Assembly (NCBI RefSeq): GCF_022655055.1 | Contig: NZ_CP093384.1 | Location: 1,922,001-1,986,000, forward strand | Source of the DNA: Vagococcus sp. CY52-2 | GTDB lineage: Bacteria > Bacillota > Bacilli > Lactobacillales > Vagococcaceae | Reading direction: 5' to 3' | DNA length: 64,000 bases | Part shown: positions 16,051 through 25,220 of the stretch, one piece after another | How positions within the stretch are numbered: position 1 is the first letter of the stretch | Layout of the letters: each line of letters begins with the position of its first letter | Notes under the pieces: model-generated | What the model was told of the DNA's origin: nothing | The model's database searches: none | What the model saw: only the letters and a program-made list of their open reading frames with translations | Translations under genes and position numbers: made by a program

Positions 16051-18558
16051 TTAACTGGCAATAATTTCGTGTAAGACATATAATTCCCAATCAGAAATAC
16101 TAATGCGATAAAAATCTTCAATAGAGGATAGTAAGTCTTTTATATTCCCATAAAAATAGTTATCATTTATTTTTAACTGCGATAAATCTGTTGGCACAGG
16201 ATAATCAACTGACCCTAAAATCGTACGTTCAATCATCAATGCTAAATGCATCGTCAAATTAAATTTAATTTTGACGTTAAATTTAATGCCAAAACGTCGC
16301 TCACATTTTTCGATAATTAGCTCTACTTGTTTAATAATGATTTCCGGATTTAAGAAATTTAATTTTTCAGATAGACCTTCTTTTGAGAAGAAATAAATAC
16401 ATTTATTCGTCAAATCGGTCATGTATTTTTCGTGAATGGTATTACGAAACGTATATTTCATGGCTTGATGTTCAGTATCTTCATCTAAAATATCCAATAA
16501 ATTAACGGAAGACACAGCTGTTTTATTATCTAGATAAGACGTTGTAATAATGAGTTCTGTTGTATCAAGATAACCTTTATCTGAGTTTTCACGATCTAAA
16601 ATATCGAGTAATTCATTAAAATGCATCACAATGATTTTTATTTCTGGATTAATAAACGGTTCGAATAATTTCTTCAGTTTTTTGGCAATATCATAACCCA
16701 AAATACTTGAAATAATAACATTGCGGTCATTTGAAAATCCCTCAAAATACTGAATATCTGTGATAAATTTTTGTTTAATATTTTTTGTGATGTCATAAAA
16801 GGTATGATGATTCAGTAGTTGTTGACCAATTTCCAGTGCAAATGACGTCGTAAGATTATTAACAACCAATAATTCTCCCATAATCTCTGGTTTTAAACTC
16901 TTATAAAAATGAACCAATGAGCCCATATCTACCAACATAATGACCCCTTCAGAAGTATCTCGCTCAGAAAGCCACGACTTCACTTCTAATACAATGTCTT
17001 TAATGGAGGCATCAAGTGGCATGTTAATTGCGTCAAACACATAATTGCCACATAATTGATTGGACACCGCTTGTATACTACTTGCTGTCGTATCACCATG
17101 AGCAACAAGTAAGGCATGATAAGCAATTTCTTCTTTTATAGACCCTATTAAAAATAAACTCAACAAAAAACGTGCTTCTTTTTTATATTCAACGGGTAGT
17201 TTAGACGTAATTTTTTTAGCAAAAAGTGCCGTACGTGGATAGTCCATACTAATCATTTGTTTTATTGGTTGATGATCAAACTTGATACAATCTTTTAGTA
17301 ATAGGTATGTAGTTAGTTTTTCAAGATAAGGTGTCACACTATCTACTTTACCCATTATTTGTTTAGTATTAGCAAGTATTTTTTCTCTAATTTGTTTTAA
17401 AACATAGGTTTCTCCACCAAAATCATCTTTGAATAGCGGAAAACCCAGTAGCGTTTCTCGTAACTCTAATACATCACTCGTGGAATGTAGTAGCACATTT
17501 AGTTTTTCTACCCTCTCTGTTGACACATCCACTAGTTGATTAAGTGGTTCATCATAAATCACTTTCACCACATCATCATGATTATCCCCTATGTAAAGTA
17601 CGTCTTGATCCTCTTGATAATGAAGTGCATCAGCACAATATAACTTGACCTTATTGGCTAATTGTCCAATATTCCCTGACATTTTTTCATGTAAAAAGTG
17701 ATCAAAAATCAAACGATCAATCATCATGTCCTTTTTCAACAATTTGGCTTCTTTTAAAAATAAAACGCTTAAAATCGTCTCTCGCTCTTGTAATGGCCGT
17801 AGATGATAATCTGCTAACTCCAATACAGCTGAAATACGACGTAAGAAAGTTGGTAATAATACCTCTTTAGGATCTTCTGTTGTCGCAAAAATCAAGCGAA
17901 CGTTAGCTGTTTCTATTTTATCTTCCTCCCCAATTAAGCGAAACTGACCTGAATCCATAAACTGAAATAATTTTTCTTGATTTTCATATGACAAACGATG
18001 GACTTCATCTAAAAATAAAATACCGTTGTCTGCTTTACTAAGTAACCCTTTTTTATCTTTGTCAGCACCTGTATAAGCCCCTTTTTTATGACCAAATAAG
18101 GTGGAAGACAACAATTCAGGATTATTCGCGTAATCCGCACAGTTAAATACCACGATATTATCTGAGCAATTCGCCTGTTGTTGATTAAGGTAATCAAAAA
18201 TCAAGTGTGCTAAATAAGTTTTCCCTACCCCACTATTTCCATGAATTAAAACAGGTAGCCCTTTTGGTGGATAAGACATCGCAGCTTTACAGATTTTTAT
18301 CATAGATTTGGCACTACCTTTACTGCCAATAAATTGTTCGAACACATCTTGTGACGTATGGTACTCGTGACTAGTTAGTCGCCAAACGATTGGATATGTT
18401 TCACTTTTAATAACCTCTTTATCTTTGGCCAACTCATTTAAATATAAACTCGTGACTGAGCGACTTAACCCAATTTTTTTAGCTAATTCAGTTGTCGTAA
18501 TCCCACCTTGTTCTTCTCCTATACCTTGAAGCAAATGTCTTCTAGTCGACTCCTTCAT
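16051..18558 (-). CDS. levR: LevR/ManR-type sigma-54 activator with PRD domains
   Basis: This activator switches on mannose-class PTS genes and is controlled by PTS phosphorylation. It has an N-terminal HTH (about 15-50), a sigma-54 AAA+ domain (about 75-320) with Walker A GNSGVGKT, the sigma-54 contact loop GAYTGA and Walker B ILFLDE, then PRD1 (about 360-460), an EIIA(Man)-like domain with a probable phospho-His in VAHGDTTASS, an EIIB-like part and a C-terminal PRD2 (about 725-835). I choose the ATG at 18558 (835 aa), which follows AGGAGG; a longer frame from 18591 starts inside the upstream terminator. It lies directly downstream of the PTS operon it probably controls. Confidence 0.93.
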   Translation of the reverse strand: MKESTRRHLLQGIGEEQGGITTTELAKKIGLSRSVTSLYLNELAKDKEVIKSETYPIVWRLTSHEYHTSQDVFEQFIGSKGSAKSMIKICKAAMSYPPKGLPVLIHGNSGVGKTYLAHLIFDYLNQQQANCSDNIVVFNCADYANNPELLSSTLFGHKKGAYTGADKDKKGLLSKADNGILFLDEVHRLSYENQEKLFQFMDSGQFRLIGEEDKIETANVRLIFATTEDPKEVLLPTFLRRISAVLELADYHLRPLQERETILSVLFLKEAKLLKKDMMIDRLIFDHFLHEKMSGNIGQLANKVKLYCADALHYQEDQDVLYIGDNHDDVVKVIYDEPLNQLVDVSTERVEKLNVLLHSTSDVLELRETLLGFPLFKDDFGGETYVLKQIREKILANTKQIMGKVDSVTPYLEKLTTYLLLKDCIKFDHQPIKQMISMDYPRTALFAKKITSKLPVEYKKEARFLLSLFLIGSIKEEIAYHALLVAHGDTTASSIQAVSNQLCGNYVFDAINMPLDASIKDIVLEVKSWLSERDTSEGVIMLVDMGSLVHFYKSLKPEIMGELLVVNNLTTSFALEIGQQLLNHHTFYDITKNIKQKFITDIQYFEGFSNDRNVIISSILGYDIAKKLKKLFEPFINPEIKIIVMHFNELLDILDRENSDKGYLDTTELIITTSYLDNKTAVSSVNLLDILDEDTEHQAMKYTFRNTIHEKYMTDLTNKCIYFFSKEGLSEKLNFLNPEIIIKQVELIIEKCERRFGIKFNVKIKFNLTMHLALMIERTILGSVDYPVPTDLSQLKINDNYFYGNIKDLLSSIEDFYRISISDWELYVLHEIIAS

Positions 18559-18577
18559 TCTACCAATCCTCCTACAT

Positions 18578-18613
18578 ACTAAAAAACGCATGGCACGTAT
18601 TGCCCATGCGTTT
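18578..18613 (-). terminator. Terminator of the mannose-class PTS operon
   Basis: AAACGCATGG (18584-18593) and CCATGCGTTT (18604-18613) make a 10-bp stem; the minus strand continues with T6. It lies 125 bases past the IID stop and ends the PTS transcript before levR. Confidence 0.9.
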
Positions 18614-18736
18614 CACTCTTACATACCGATAACATAACGACACACAACTACTTTGCTTGTTAAATTTTAGCATAGTTTACCTGATTAATGTGTCATGATT
18701 TATTACCAAAACCCTATGTATTGTGTAATAAATTGA

Positions 18737-19561
18737 TTAACAAATACCAAGTAACCCTAAAATAATTCCAAGAATCATAATGCCAAACATCACAACATTG
18801 ATATTTACTTTTTTACGTAATAACCAGAACGTAATCAATGTCACAGTTAATGGCACAATCCCTACAAATAGTTGATCTAAGTAATCTTGAATTTTAATTG
18901 GATCAGAACCACTGACTGTTACTTCTAAAATCGTTTTGAATTTTACAGTTGAAGCAGTCATACTTCCCATCATCAGTAACCCAACCATACTAGATGCTTT
19001 AGTTAGTATTTTCATACCGCCACTTTCATATAGTTTTTGAATGAAGTTGGCCCCAACAGAATAACCTGTATAAAGAGCATAATAATGAATAATAAAAGCC
19101 GGAATATTGTAAAGGGCTAAGAAAACGATGGCTCCCATAACTGATCCAGTACTGGCAATTGAAATCCCAATACTTGCAGCAATGACACGTAAAATACCCC
19201 AAAAGAATGAATCTCCGATACCTGATAAAGGTCCCATCAATGATGCTTTAACAGCAGTGATTGAGCTTGCATCAAAATTCTCATCTTCACTATTTTGTTT
19301 TTCCATTGAAGTCACAAGACCCATAATAAAGTTATTAATATGCATGGTAGCATTAAACCACGTTGTATGACGGACAATCGCGTCTGCTCGTTCTTCCTCT
19401 GTTTTGTAGTAACGATTGATGACTGGAAGTAAAGTATAGATAACGCCTAACGCATGGTATTGTGTCGCTCCTGTACGACTGGCATTCATTGTCCATGAAC
19501 GCCAAAAGACTGAGCGCATCATTTTTTTATCTTCAACTGACATATCTTGTTTTAGTTTCAT
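18737..19561 (-). CDS. PTS mannose/fructose/sorbose-family IID component
   Basis: This 274-aa membrane component forms the sugar channel with IIC. The N-terminal half carries the family signature: FWRSWTMNASRTGATQYHALG, a TTWFNATMHINNFIMG segment, and SSITAVKASLMGPLSGIGDSFFWG. The C-terminal half has several membrane spans. It is the last gene of the IIA-IIB-IIC-IID operon, and its start overlaps the IIC stop by 4 bases, so translation is coupled. Sugar specificity within the mannose class (mannose, fructose, sorbose, glucosamine) cannot be read. Confidence 0.95.
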   Translation of the reverse strand: MKLKQDMSVEDKKMMRSVFWRSWTMNASRTGATQYHALGVIYTLLPVINRYYKTEEERADAIVRHTTWFNATMHINNFIMGLVTSMEKQNSEDENFDASSITAVKASLMGPLSGIGDSFFWGILRVIAASIGISIASTGSVMGAIVFLALYNIPAFIIHYYALYTGYSVGANFIQKLYESGGMKILTKASSMVGLLMMGSMTASTVKFKTILEVTVSGSDPIKIQDYLDQLFVGIVPLTVTLITFWLLRKKVNINVVMFGIMILGIILGLLGIC

Positions 19562-20367
19562 GCGAAAAAGTCCTCCTCTTCTTCTTCTTTACTCATTTCA
19601 CCACTGGCAACTTTTCCTTGTGTAGTTGGTAAATTCATCATTTGTACATCACGTTGAACCATCATCACACAAATGACAATTCCAACAGCCGCCACCGCAA
19701 CAGCTGGTAATTTCAAGTAAGCTGTTAAAATAAACCCTAATAAGTAAAAGACAGATAATTTATTGTCCCAAAGCAATTTCATCAACATCGCAAACCCAAC
19801 AGCTGGTAATAAGCCGCCTGCCGCACTCAAACCATTCATCACATTTTGAGGAATGTTGTTTACCATAACGGCAACAGGTTCACTTCCAAGTAGGACCCCA
19901 ACAAATGAAATCGCGGCAATAATAAAGTAATAGAAAATCCATGTCCCATAATGTAGTGCCACAATTTTTCGTTGATTATTTTCACGTGCAACACGATCCA
20001 GCATTGGGGCAAAAATATTCATCAAAACATTTTTCAAGAACATCACCACAAACGCTGCTAACATCCCAATTGGAATGGCTAGTGTAATTGCCGCTTTTTG
20101 TTCAACGTTTGCAATAATCGCGAATGTTGTCGCAAGGGTTGTTGCTGTCACTGGTTCGGCAGAAATCACGCCACCAATATTCACATTTCCCATAAACACG
20201 GCTTCAAGTGCTGCTCCCATCAAAACACCTGTTTTTAAATCTCCCATCAATAGCCCTGTTACCAGTCCAACAACTAACGGACGTTCCAACATACTTTGAC
20301 CTGTTAAATAGTTACCAGCAAAACAGATAAACACACTAAGTCCTGCCATAAGTGCATGCATTAACAT
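19558..20367 (-). CDS. PTS mannose/fructose/sorbose-family IIC component
   Basis: This 269-aa protein has about eight membrane spans and typical IIC(Man) segments near the N-terminus: RPLVVGLVTGLLMGDLKTGVLMGAALEAVFMGNVNIGG. The C-terminus is a short acidic tail (SGEMSKEEEEEDFFA) that overlaps the IID start. It lies 12 bases downstream of IIB. With IID it forms the membrane translocator of this mannose-class system. Confidence 0.95.
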   Translation of the reverse strand: MLMHALMAGLSVFICFAGNYLTGQSMLERPLVVGLVTGLLMGDLKTGVLMGAALEAVFMGNVNIGGVISAEPVTATTLATTFAIIANVEQKAAITLAIPIGMLAAFVVMFLKNVLMNIFAPMLDRVARENNQRKIVALHYGTWIFYYFIIAAISFVGVLLGSEPVAVMVNNIPQNVMNGLSAAGGLLPAVGFAMLMKLLWDNKLSVFYLLGFILTAYLKLPAVAVAAVGIVICVMMVQRDVQMMNLPTTQGKVASGEMSKEEEEEDFFA

Positions 20368-20379
20368 TTTTTATCCCCC

Positions 20380-20877
20380 TTAGACATTTTTCAATGCTTT
20401 TTTCAATTCTAATTTTGGATTAGTCGGTAAAACTTGATTGTAGCTATCCACCTGTTCTAACTCTGATAATTCTTTGGCAGCCGTTAATTCATCTGGATTA
20501 AGTAACACGCTTGGAAAAATCGTTGTTTTGTCTTTTGGATCTGATTTATCAAAACGACCCGCATTTGCTACGTTCACTGTTTCTACAGCATCGACGTGTT
20601 GTGCAATTTTATTCGCATCAGACACACAGTTCACAATCACAAACATGCGTTTATCTTTCCCGCGAGGGTCATTAAATAATTCAATCGCATCATCTACTGA
20701 ACGAACTAACAACTTCATCCCATTTGGTACAGCCATTTTTAATGTCATTTGCATCACTTGATTTTTTGCCGCCTCATCATTTGCTACTACTAAAAGTGGG
20801 GCATTTAATTCTTTTGTCCATACAACTGCTACCTGTCCATGGATTAATCGGTCATCTACTCTAATTTGTGTAATCAT
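20380..20877 (-). CDS. PTS mannose/fructose/sorbose-family IIB component
   Basis: This 165-aa cytoplasmic phosphocarrier takes phosphate from IIA and passes it to the incoming sugar. The active histidine is His13 in RVDDRLIHGQVAVVWT, the family signature. Length is normal for a free-standing IIB. IIA and IIB are separate genes here, as in B. subtilis levDE, rather than fused as in many mpt/man systems. It lies 11 bases downstream of IIA. Confidence 0.96.
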   Translation of the reverse strand: MITQIRVDDRLIHGQVAVVWTKELNAPLLVVANDEAAKNQVMQMTLKMAVPNGMKLLVRSVDDAIELFNDPRGKDKRMFVIVNCVSDANKIAQHVDAVETVNVANAGRFDKSDPKDKTTIFPSVLLNPDELTAAKELSELEQVDSYNQVLPTNPKLELKKALKNV

Positions 20878-20888
20878 CTTTTCTCCTC

Positions 20889-21305
20889 CTAAAAAATATC
20901 GTCCTCTTCTTCTATTGTGGTTGAAACCAGTTGAACCTGTGATTCTTGAATTGCAGCTAATACCTCTTCTTTTGACAACATGCCAGTATTTTCATGGAAC
21001 ATAATGGATAAAATAATAGCTAAATTTGAATTTGATACCAACATGATATTGTCTTTCCCTGACGTCATAATTTCTGCTGCGATTTTTTGATTCACACTTC
21101 CACCATATAAATCTGTGAATACAATTCCCTGACTATCTTCACTAACCTCTTGAATAAATTGTTGAACTTCCGGTGTGTAATCATCATCCGTGACATAAGC
21201 ATCTATTACTTGGACGTTGTCTCCACTACCTGTTAAGATGTTCAACGAGTTTTGTAACCCACTAGCAAATTTGCCATGTGTGGCAATTAAATAACTTCTC
21301 TCCAT
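20889..21305 (-). CDS. PTS mannose-family IIA component
   Basis: This protein of about 138 aa is phosphorylated by HPr on His10 (numbered from the chosen start) in LIATHGKFASGLQNSL. I choose the ATG at 21305, which has GAGGTG six bases upstream; an in-frame GTG at 21314 lies within that ribosome binding site. ITDLYGGSVNQKIA-type sequence (VFTDLYGGSVNQ) is also family-typical. It is the first gene of the PTS operon and lies about 30 bases downstream of the sigma-54 promoter. Confidence 0.94.
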   Translation of the reverse strand: MERSYLIATHGKFASGLQNSLNILTGSGDNVQVIDAYVTDDDYTPEVQQFIQEVSEDSQGIVFTDLYGGSVNQKIAAEIMTSGKDNIMLVSNSNLAIILSIMFHENTGMLSKEEVLAAIQESQVQLVSTTIEEEDDIF

Positions 21306-21332
21306 TCTTTTCACCTCTTCACTTTTATATAA

Positions 21333-21348
21333 GCAAGTATGATGCCAA
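21333..21348 (-). promoter_or_regulatory. Sigma-54 (-24/-12) promoter of the PTS operon
   Basis: The minus strand reads TTGGCAT-N5-TTGCTT, matching the RpoN consensus TTGGCAC-N5-TTGC with one change. The GG and GC are separated correctly. It lies just upstream of the IIA gene, and a sigma-54 activator gene is adjacent. The activator should bind upstream of this, between about 21349 and 21440. Confidence 0.88.
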
Positions 21349-21442
21349 CTTTCAAAACAATAGAATGCGGTTACAAAAGCCTTTTAGGTAAATTATACTG
21401 TTTAAACACTTTTCTTTTTTCCTAAACAACCTAAACACTTAA

Positions 21443-21482
21443 AAAAGACAGTGTTTCTTAAAGTTAAGAAACACTGTCTTTT
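21443..21482 (-). terminator. Terminator of dus
   Basis: AAAAGACAGTGTTTCTTAA (21443-21461) and its reverse complement (21464-21482) form a perfect 19-bp stem with a 2-base loop, and the minus strand continues TTTAAG. It lies 10 bases past the dus stop and insulates the sigma-54 promoter region. Confidence 0.93.
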
Positions 21483-21491
21483 AATGATTAT

Positions 21492-22457
21492 TTAATTATC
21501 TTTTTGAAAAAAGGCATCCAATAAGGCACGTACTTCATCTGTTGATTTGGTATTCATCAAACTAACACGTAAATCACTGGCTCCTGGAAAGCCTTTAACA
21601 TAAATTTTAAAGAATCGATGCAAACCAACAATGGAACGTGGCACTTGTTTAGCATACTCATCTTGTAAGTCTAATTGAAGTCTCAATAGCCCTAATAAGT
21701 CTTCTGTTGAATGATTTTTAGGTTCTTTCTCAAAGGCATAGGGATTTTTGAATATCCCTCTTCCTATCATGACACCATCCACACCATATTTTTCGACTAA
21801 CTCAAGCCCCATCTGTCGATCAAGCACATCACCATTAATGGTAATGAGTGTATCAGGAGCAATCTCATCTCTTAATGCTAATATTTCTGGAATTAATTCC
21901 CACTTAGCAGGTACTTTACTCATTTCATCCCGTGTTCTTAAATGAATCGACAAGTTAGCGATGTCTTGTTTTAAAATATGTGCCAACCAATCAATCATCT
22001 CATCTTGCGAATGATACCCTATACGTGTTTTCACACTAACTGGTAGTCCACCTTCTTTTGCTGCGGCGATTAATTCAGCTGCTACATCTGGACGTAAAAT
22101 TAATCCACTGCCTTTCCCTCGTGTGGCCACATTAGGAACCGGACATCCCATATTAATATCAATGCCTTTAAATCCCATCTCTTTTAATTCTTTACTCATC
22201 TGTCTAAAATATTCTGGATTATCTCCCCAGATATGTGCCACAATAGGTTGCTCGTCTTCTTCAAAGACTAATCTTCCTTGAACACTTTCTTTACCATCCG
22301 GATGACAAAAACTATCCGAGTTAGTAAATTCGGTAAAAAATACATCTGGTGCTCCTGCCTTTTTCACCACATGACGAAATACCACATCCGTCACATCTTC
22401 CATCGGAGCTAAAATAAAAAATGGCTTTGGTAAATCTTGCCAAAAATTGGTTGTCAT
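21492..22457 (-). CDS. dus: tRNA-dihydrouridine synthase
   Basis: This 321-aa FMN enzyme reduces uridines in the tRNA D-loop. It starts with the FMN-binding APMEDVTD segment; the catalytic Cys is Cys105 in [11 protein letters not shown], with KTRIGYHS and a [11 protein letters not shown] phosphate-binding segment following. The C-terminal helical RNA-binding part contains [19 protein letters not shown]. It is monocistronic, with its own promoter (22500-22528) and terminator. Bacilli carry more than one dus paralogue and I cannot assign the target position. Confidence 0.94.
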   Translation of the reverse strand: MTTNFWQDLPKPFFILAPMEDVTDVVFRHVVKKAGAPDVFFTEFTNSDSFCHPDGKESVQGRLVFEEDEQPIVAHIWGDNPEYFRQMSKELKEMGFKGIDINMGCPVPNVATRGKGSGLILRPDVAAELIAAAKEGGLPVSVKTRIGYHSQDEMIDWLAHILKQDIANLSIHLRTRDEMSKVPAKWELIPEILALRDEIAPDTLITINGDVLDRQMGLELVEKYGVDGVMIGRGIFKNPYAFEKEPKNHSTEDLLGLLRLQLDLQDEYAKQVPRSIVGLHRFFKIYVKGFPGASDLRVSLMNTKSTDEVRALLDAFFQKDN

Positions 22458-22499
22458 ATCAGTTTCTCCGTTCTAAATCCTTTTACTAAGTCACTTGGT

Positions 22500-22528
22500 A
22501 TTATACTAATAATGATAGAAAGACGCAA
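22500..22528 (-). promoter_or_regulatory. dus promoter
   Basis: TTGCGT (22523-22528) and TATAAT (22500-22505) on the minus strand are 17 bases apart, about 40 bases upstream of dus. The rest of the 321-bp gap 22458-22778 is AT-rich and holds only this promoter and the lactate oxidase terminator. Confidence 0.65.
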
Positions 22529-22730
22529 AGCAGAAAACTCCCTTCCGAATTTACACTAGATAAATACACCATAAGTCTGATATATATATTTCAACTTATC
22601 ATCTATCATAAAATTAATAAAACAACAACATTAATTTAGTTAACGTATATTCCTTATTTAAAGAAATGAAAGTAATAGCTCTTATCATTATACTGAAACA
22701 CACCTACCCAAATAAAATTTTAATAATAAA

Positions 22731-22766
22731 AAACCATCTACCTAATATAACTTAGTTAGATGGTTT
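22731..22766 (-). terminator. Terminator of the lrgAB / lactate oxidase unit
   Basis: AAACCATCTA (22731-22740) and TAGATGGTTT (22757-22766) pair, with an inner CTAA/TTAG extension. TTTATTATTAAAATTTT follows on the minus strand. It lies 13 bases past the oxidase stop. Confidence 0.88.
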
Positions 22767-22778
22767 AAAGTGCGTATA

Positions 22779-23891
22779 CTATTTTTTCATATCATATAAT
22801 CGTGCATGTTTGACATCTTCAATTGTTTGTGTTCCTGCTAATTGCATCACTCGTTTTAAGTCTGTTTCAAAGTATTCTAAAACAGATTTAACACCTTTCC
22901 ATCCACCTAAAGCCAAACCAAATAATACTGGACGACCTAGAGCAATGATATCTGCTCCACTTGCTAGTGCTTTAAAGATATGCTCTCCACGACGAACACC
23001 ACTATCAAATACGATTGGCACACGTCCTGCTACAGCTTCTGAAATGTCAGCTAACACTTCAAACGAGCCTGGCGCATTATCTAATTGACGTCCACCGTGA
23101 TTTGATACCCAAATACCTGCTGCTCCAGCACCAATCGCTAATACCGCATCTTCTGGTGTTTGCACTCCCTTAACAAAAACAGGTAAACCAGAGTATTCCG
23201 CAATAAACTTCACATCGGCTGGTTCAATTTTTTGTTTTGATTGAGCGTAAATGTTATTTAGTGACATGTTTTCTCCAGAACCTGTTAAGTAACGAGAAAC
23301 AATTGGCATACCAAATGGGTAAACAAATTTATTTTCTAAGTCACGTTCACGGTTACCACTCAATGTTGCATCTGCTGTTAAAATAATGGCTGTTGCCCCA
23401 TCTGCTTTTGCTTCATCTAGGATGTTTTTATTCATCTCTTCGTCTTTACTCATATAGATTTGGAACCAACGTGGATTACCATTTAAACCAGCATCAATTT
23501 CTTCAAACGTCGCACCAGAATAAGCGCTAATTGACATAATGGTTCCACCAAATTCTGAAATTCCTTTAGCTGTTCCTGCTTCTTTTGTTGCATGAGCTAA
23601 TCCGTGAGCTGCAATTGGAGCCATAATAAATGGTACTTTCAAGTCATGTTCGAAAATTTTTGTTGAGGTATCTGGGTGTTCGACGCCAGCTAATACACGA
23701 GGTAAAATCCCTTTACTTAACCATGCTTCGTCATTACGTTGTAGCGTAAATTCTTTTCCTGAACCACCTGAAATATAGTCAAATCCACCTTTAGGAACGA
23801 CTTTACTTGCTGCTTCTTCTAATCTATATGTACTAATTACGTCGATTTCTTGCTCAATTGTTGGTGCGTTATATGTTTGTTGTTCTGTCAT
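22779..23891 (-). CDS. lctO: L-lactate oxidase (FMN-dependent)
   Basis: This 370-aa enzyme oxidises L-lactate to pyruvate and makes H2O2 from O2. It is a TIM-barrel 2-hydroxy-acid oxidase close in length and numbering to Aerococcus viridans lactate oxidase. The expected active-site residues are visible: Tyr39, Tyr146 in FQIYMSKD, Asp174 and Arg181 in [13 protein letters not shown], Lys241 in VFVKGV, and His265/Arg268 in [15 protein letters not shown] and [15 protein letters not shown] complete the FMN site. It is 45 bases downstream of lrgB and probably cotranscribed. Specificity for lactate over other 2-hydroxy acids is inferred from this similarity. Confidence 0.93.
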   Translation of the reverse strand: MTEQQTYNAPTIEQEIDVISTYRLEEAASKVVPKGGFDYISGGSGKEFTLQRNDEAWLSKGILPRVLAGVEHPDTSTKIFEHDLKVPFIMAPIAAHGLAHATKEAGTAKGISEFGGTIMSISAYSGATFEEIDAGLNGNPRWFQIYMSKDEEMNKNILDEAKADGATAIILTADATLSGNRERDLENKFVYPFGMPIVSRYLTGSGENMSLNNIYAQSKQKIEPADVKFIAEYSGLPVFVKGVQTPEDAVLAIGAGAAGIWVSNHGGRQLDNAPGSFEVLADISEAVAGRVPIVFDSGVRRGEHIFKALASGADIIALGRPVLFGLALGGWKGVKSVLEYFETDLKRVMQLAGTQTIEDVKHARLYDMKK

Positions 23892-23936
23892 GTTTTTTCA
23901 TCCTTTTTAAACGTTTTTTTAAGTGTTGTTTTCTAA

Positions 23937-24644
23937 TTAAAATAAAATATTGGTGACTGGTACAGTAAATGGTGCTAATGCTACGACCGTTAACCCTGTT
24001 ACCACGATTGACAGGCCAGACATTGCGCCTTGAACCTCTCCCAGTTCAATTGCTTTTGCTGTTCCCATAGCATGAGATGAGCTACCTAGTGCGACGCCTT
24101 GAGCCACTGGATCTGTGATGTTAAACCATTTAAAAATCGTTGGTCCCATCATGGCTCCAATAACCCCTGTAAATACTACTACCGCAACCGTTAATGAGAC
24201 AATACCTCCTAATGAATCCGATACACCCACAGCAATCGCTGTCGTAATAGATTTTGGTATCAATGTTGCGCCCATCTCTCGTTCAAATCCAAATAACAAA
24301 CTAAACGCATAAATCATCACAGTGTGAAAAATAACACCGCTAAAAATCCCGGTTAAAATCGCTGGATAATATTTTTTCAAATACACGAAATTTTGTTCTA
24401 ACTTAATGGCTAACGCCACTGTTGCTGGTGTGACAAAGAGGCTTAAAAACTGTCCACCTTTTTTATAAGTGTCTAGTGGAATATCCATAAAAACAAGTAT
24501 TAAAATAAGCGCGACAATCGCAAATACTAATGGTGTAAATAAGGGATTCTTTGGCCATTTCTCTTTTAATTGTCCTGCTAATAAATACAAGCCTACTGTC
24601 AAGCTAATCCATAAAAACGGACTTTCTAACACATTAGATAACAT
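23937..24644 (-). CDS. lrgB: LrgB/CidB-family membrane protein
   Basis: This 235-aa protein has about six or seven membrane spans and the family core TLIPKSITTAIAVGVSDSLGGI and GSSSHAMGTAKAIELGE. The start is the ATG at 24644 (MLSNVLESPF), preceded by GAGGTGG and overlapping the end of lrgA by 11 bases. LrgAB/CidAB were first described as a holin/antiholin-like pair affecting murein hydrolase activity; in B. subtilis and S. mutans related pairs move pyruvate across the membrane. The downstream lactate oxidase, which forms pyruvate, favours the transport view here. Confidence 0.94.
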   Translation of the reverse strand: MLSNVLESPFLWISLTVGLYLLAGQLKEKWPKNPLFTPLVFAIVALILILVFMDIPLDTYKKGGQFLSLFVTPATVALAIKLEQNFVYLKKYYPAILTGIFSGVIFHTVMIYAFSLLFGFEREMGATLIPKSITTAIAVGVSDSLGGIVSLTVAVVVFTGVIGAMMGPTIFKWFNITDPVAQGVALGSSSHAMGTAKAIELGEVQGAMSGLSIVVTGLTVVALAPFTVPVTNILF

Positions 24645-25047
24645 CAACTTCCACCTCAATTTCTTCAAGAGAATCTGTTGCATTTGTTTCCGCTTTCAAT
24701 TCTTTGGACTTAATAGCTTGGACAATGCGTCCAACAACCCCCATCATTAACATGGTGGTAATCGCCATAATAACAAGTAATTGCCACCATGTATTGGCTA
24801 GCACGCCAAAGTTTGATATCAACCCAACACCAGCAGGGACAAAAAAGATTCCCATATTATTTGTTAACCATGTTCCCACTTCATTGACTTGATCCATCTT
24901 AATCCATTTGAAATGAAGAGCACAGAATAATAGCACCATACCAATCACACTTCCGGGAATTGCGATTAATTGGGATAGTAAAGCAGATATCACTTCACCT
25001 ATTAATGAAAATAAAAAAATCCAAAAAAGTTGTTTAATTTGCTTCAT
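24634..25047 (-). CDS. lrgA: LrgA/CidA-family holin-like protein
   Basis: This 137-aa protein with four membrane spans carries the family segments IPGSVIGMVLLF and FFVPAGVGLI. I start it at the ATG at 25047 (MKQIKQLFWIF); the longer in-frame extension upstream has no ribosome binding site and covers the promoter and regulator sites. The acidic C-terminus EEIEVEVDVI overlaps the lrgB start. It is the first gene of lrgA-lrgB-lctO and is divergent from a LysR-type gene, the arrangement of B. subtilis ywbHG-ywbI and staphylococcal cid loci. Confidence 0.94.
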   Translation of the reverse strand: MKQIKQLFWIFLFSLIGEVISALLSQLIAIPGSVIGMVLLFCALHFKWIKMDQVNEVGTWLTNNMGIFFVPAGVGLISNFGVLANTWWQLLVIMAITTMLMMGVVGRIVQAIKSKELKAETNATDSLEEIEVEVDVI

Positions 25048-25068
25048 AAAAATCAACTCTCTTTCGTT

Positions 25069-25083
25069 TTGTAAACGTTTTAT
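25069..25083. promoter_or_regulatory. Candidate catabolite-response element at lrgA
   Basis: TTGTAAACGTTTTAT matches the CcpA site WTGNAARCGNWWWCA at 13 of 15 positions. It lies just downstream of the predicted lrgA start of transcription, where CcpA would act as a roadblock. Confidence 0.45.
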
Positions 25084-25090
25084 TAAGACT

Positions 25091-25161
25091 AATATAGCAT
25101 GAGAACCATTCTTTGGATAATATTTTTTGCTTATGGTATTATAAATATTACTTATGTAAAT
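25091..25161 (-). promoter_or_regulatory. lrgA promoter with candidate LysR-type binding site
   Basis: An extended -10, TGCTATATT, reads on the minus strand at 25091-25099. About 50-60 bases upstream, ATTAC-N4-GTAAAT (25147-25161) is a near-palindrome of LysR type. CTTATG recurs at 25130, 25151 and 25181, 21 and 30 bases apart, roughly whole helical turns. Confidence 0.45.
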
Positions 25162-25220
25162 AGCATTTATATACATTTTACTTATGAGTGTTTTTTCACA
25201 ATATTTGAAAGGGGTTTCTC

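Noticed and set aside
18559-18591. Upstream in-frame ATG for the LevR-type activator
   Set aside because: It lies within the terminator hairpin of the PTS operon and lacks a ribosome binding site; the ATG at 18558 follows AGGAGG.
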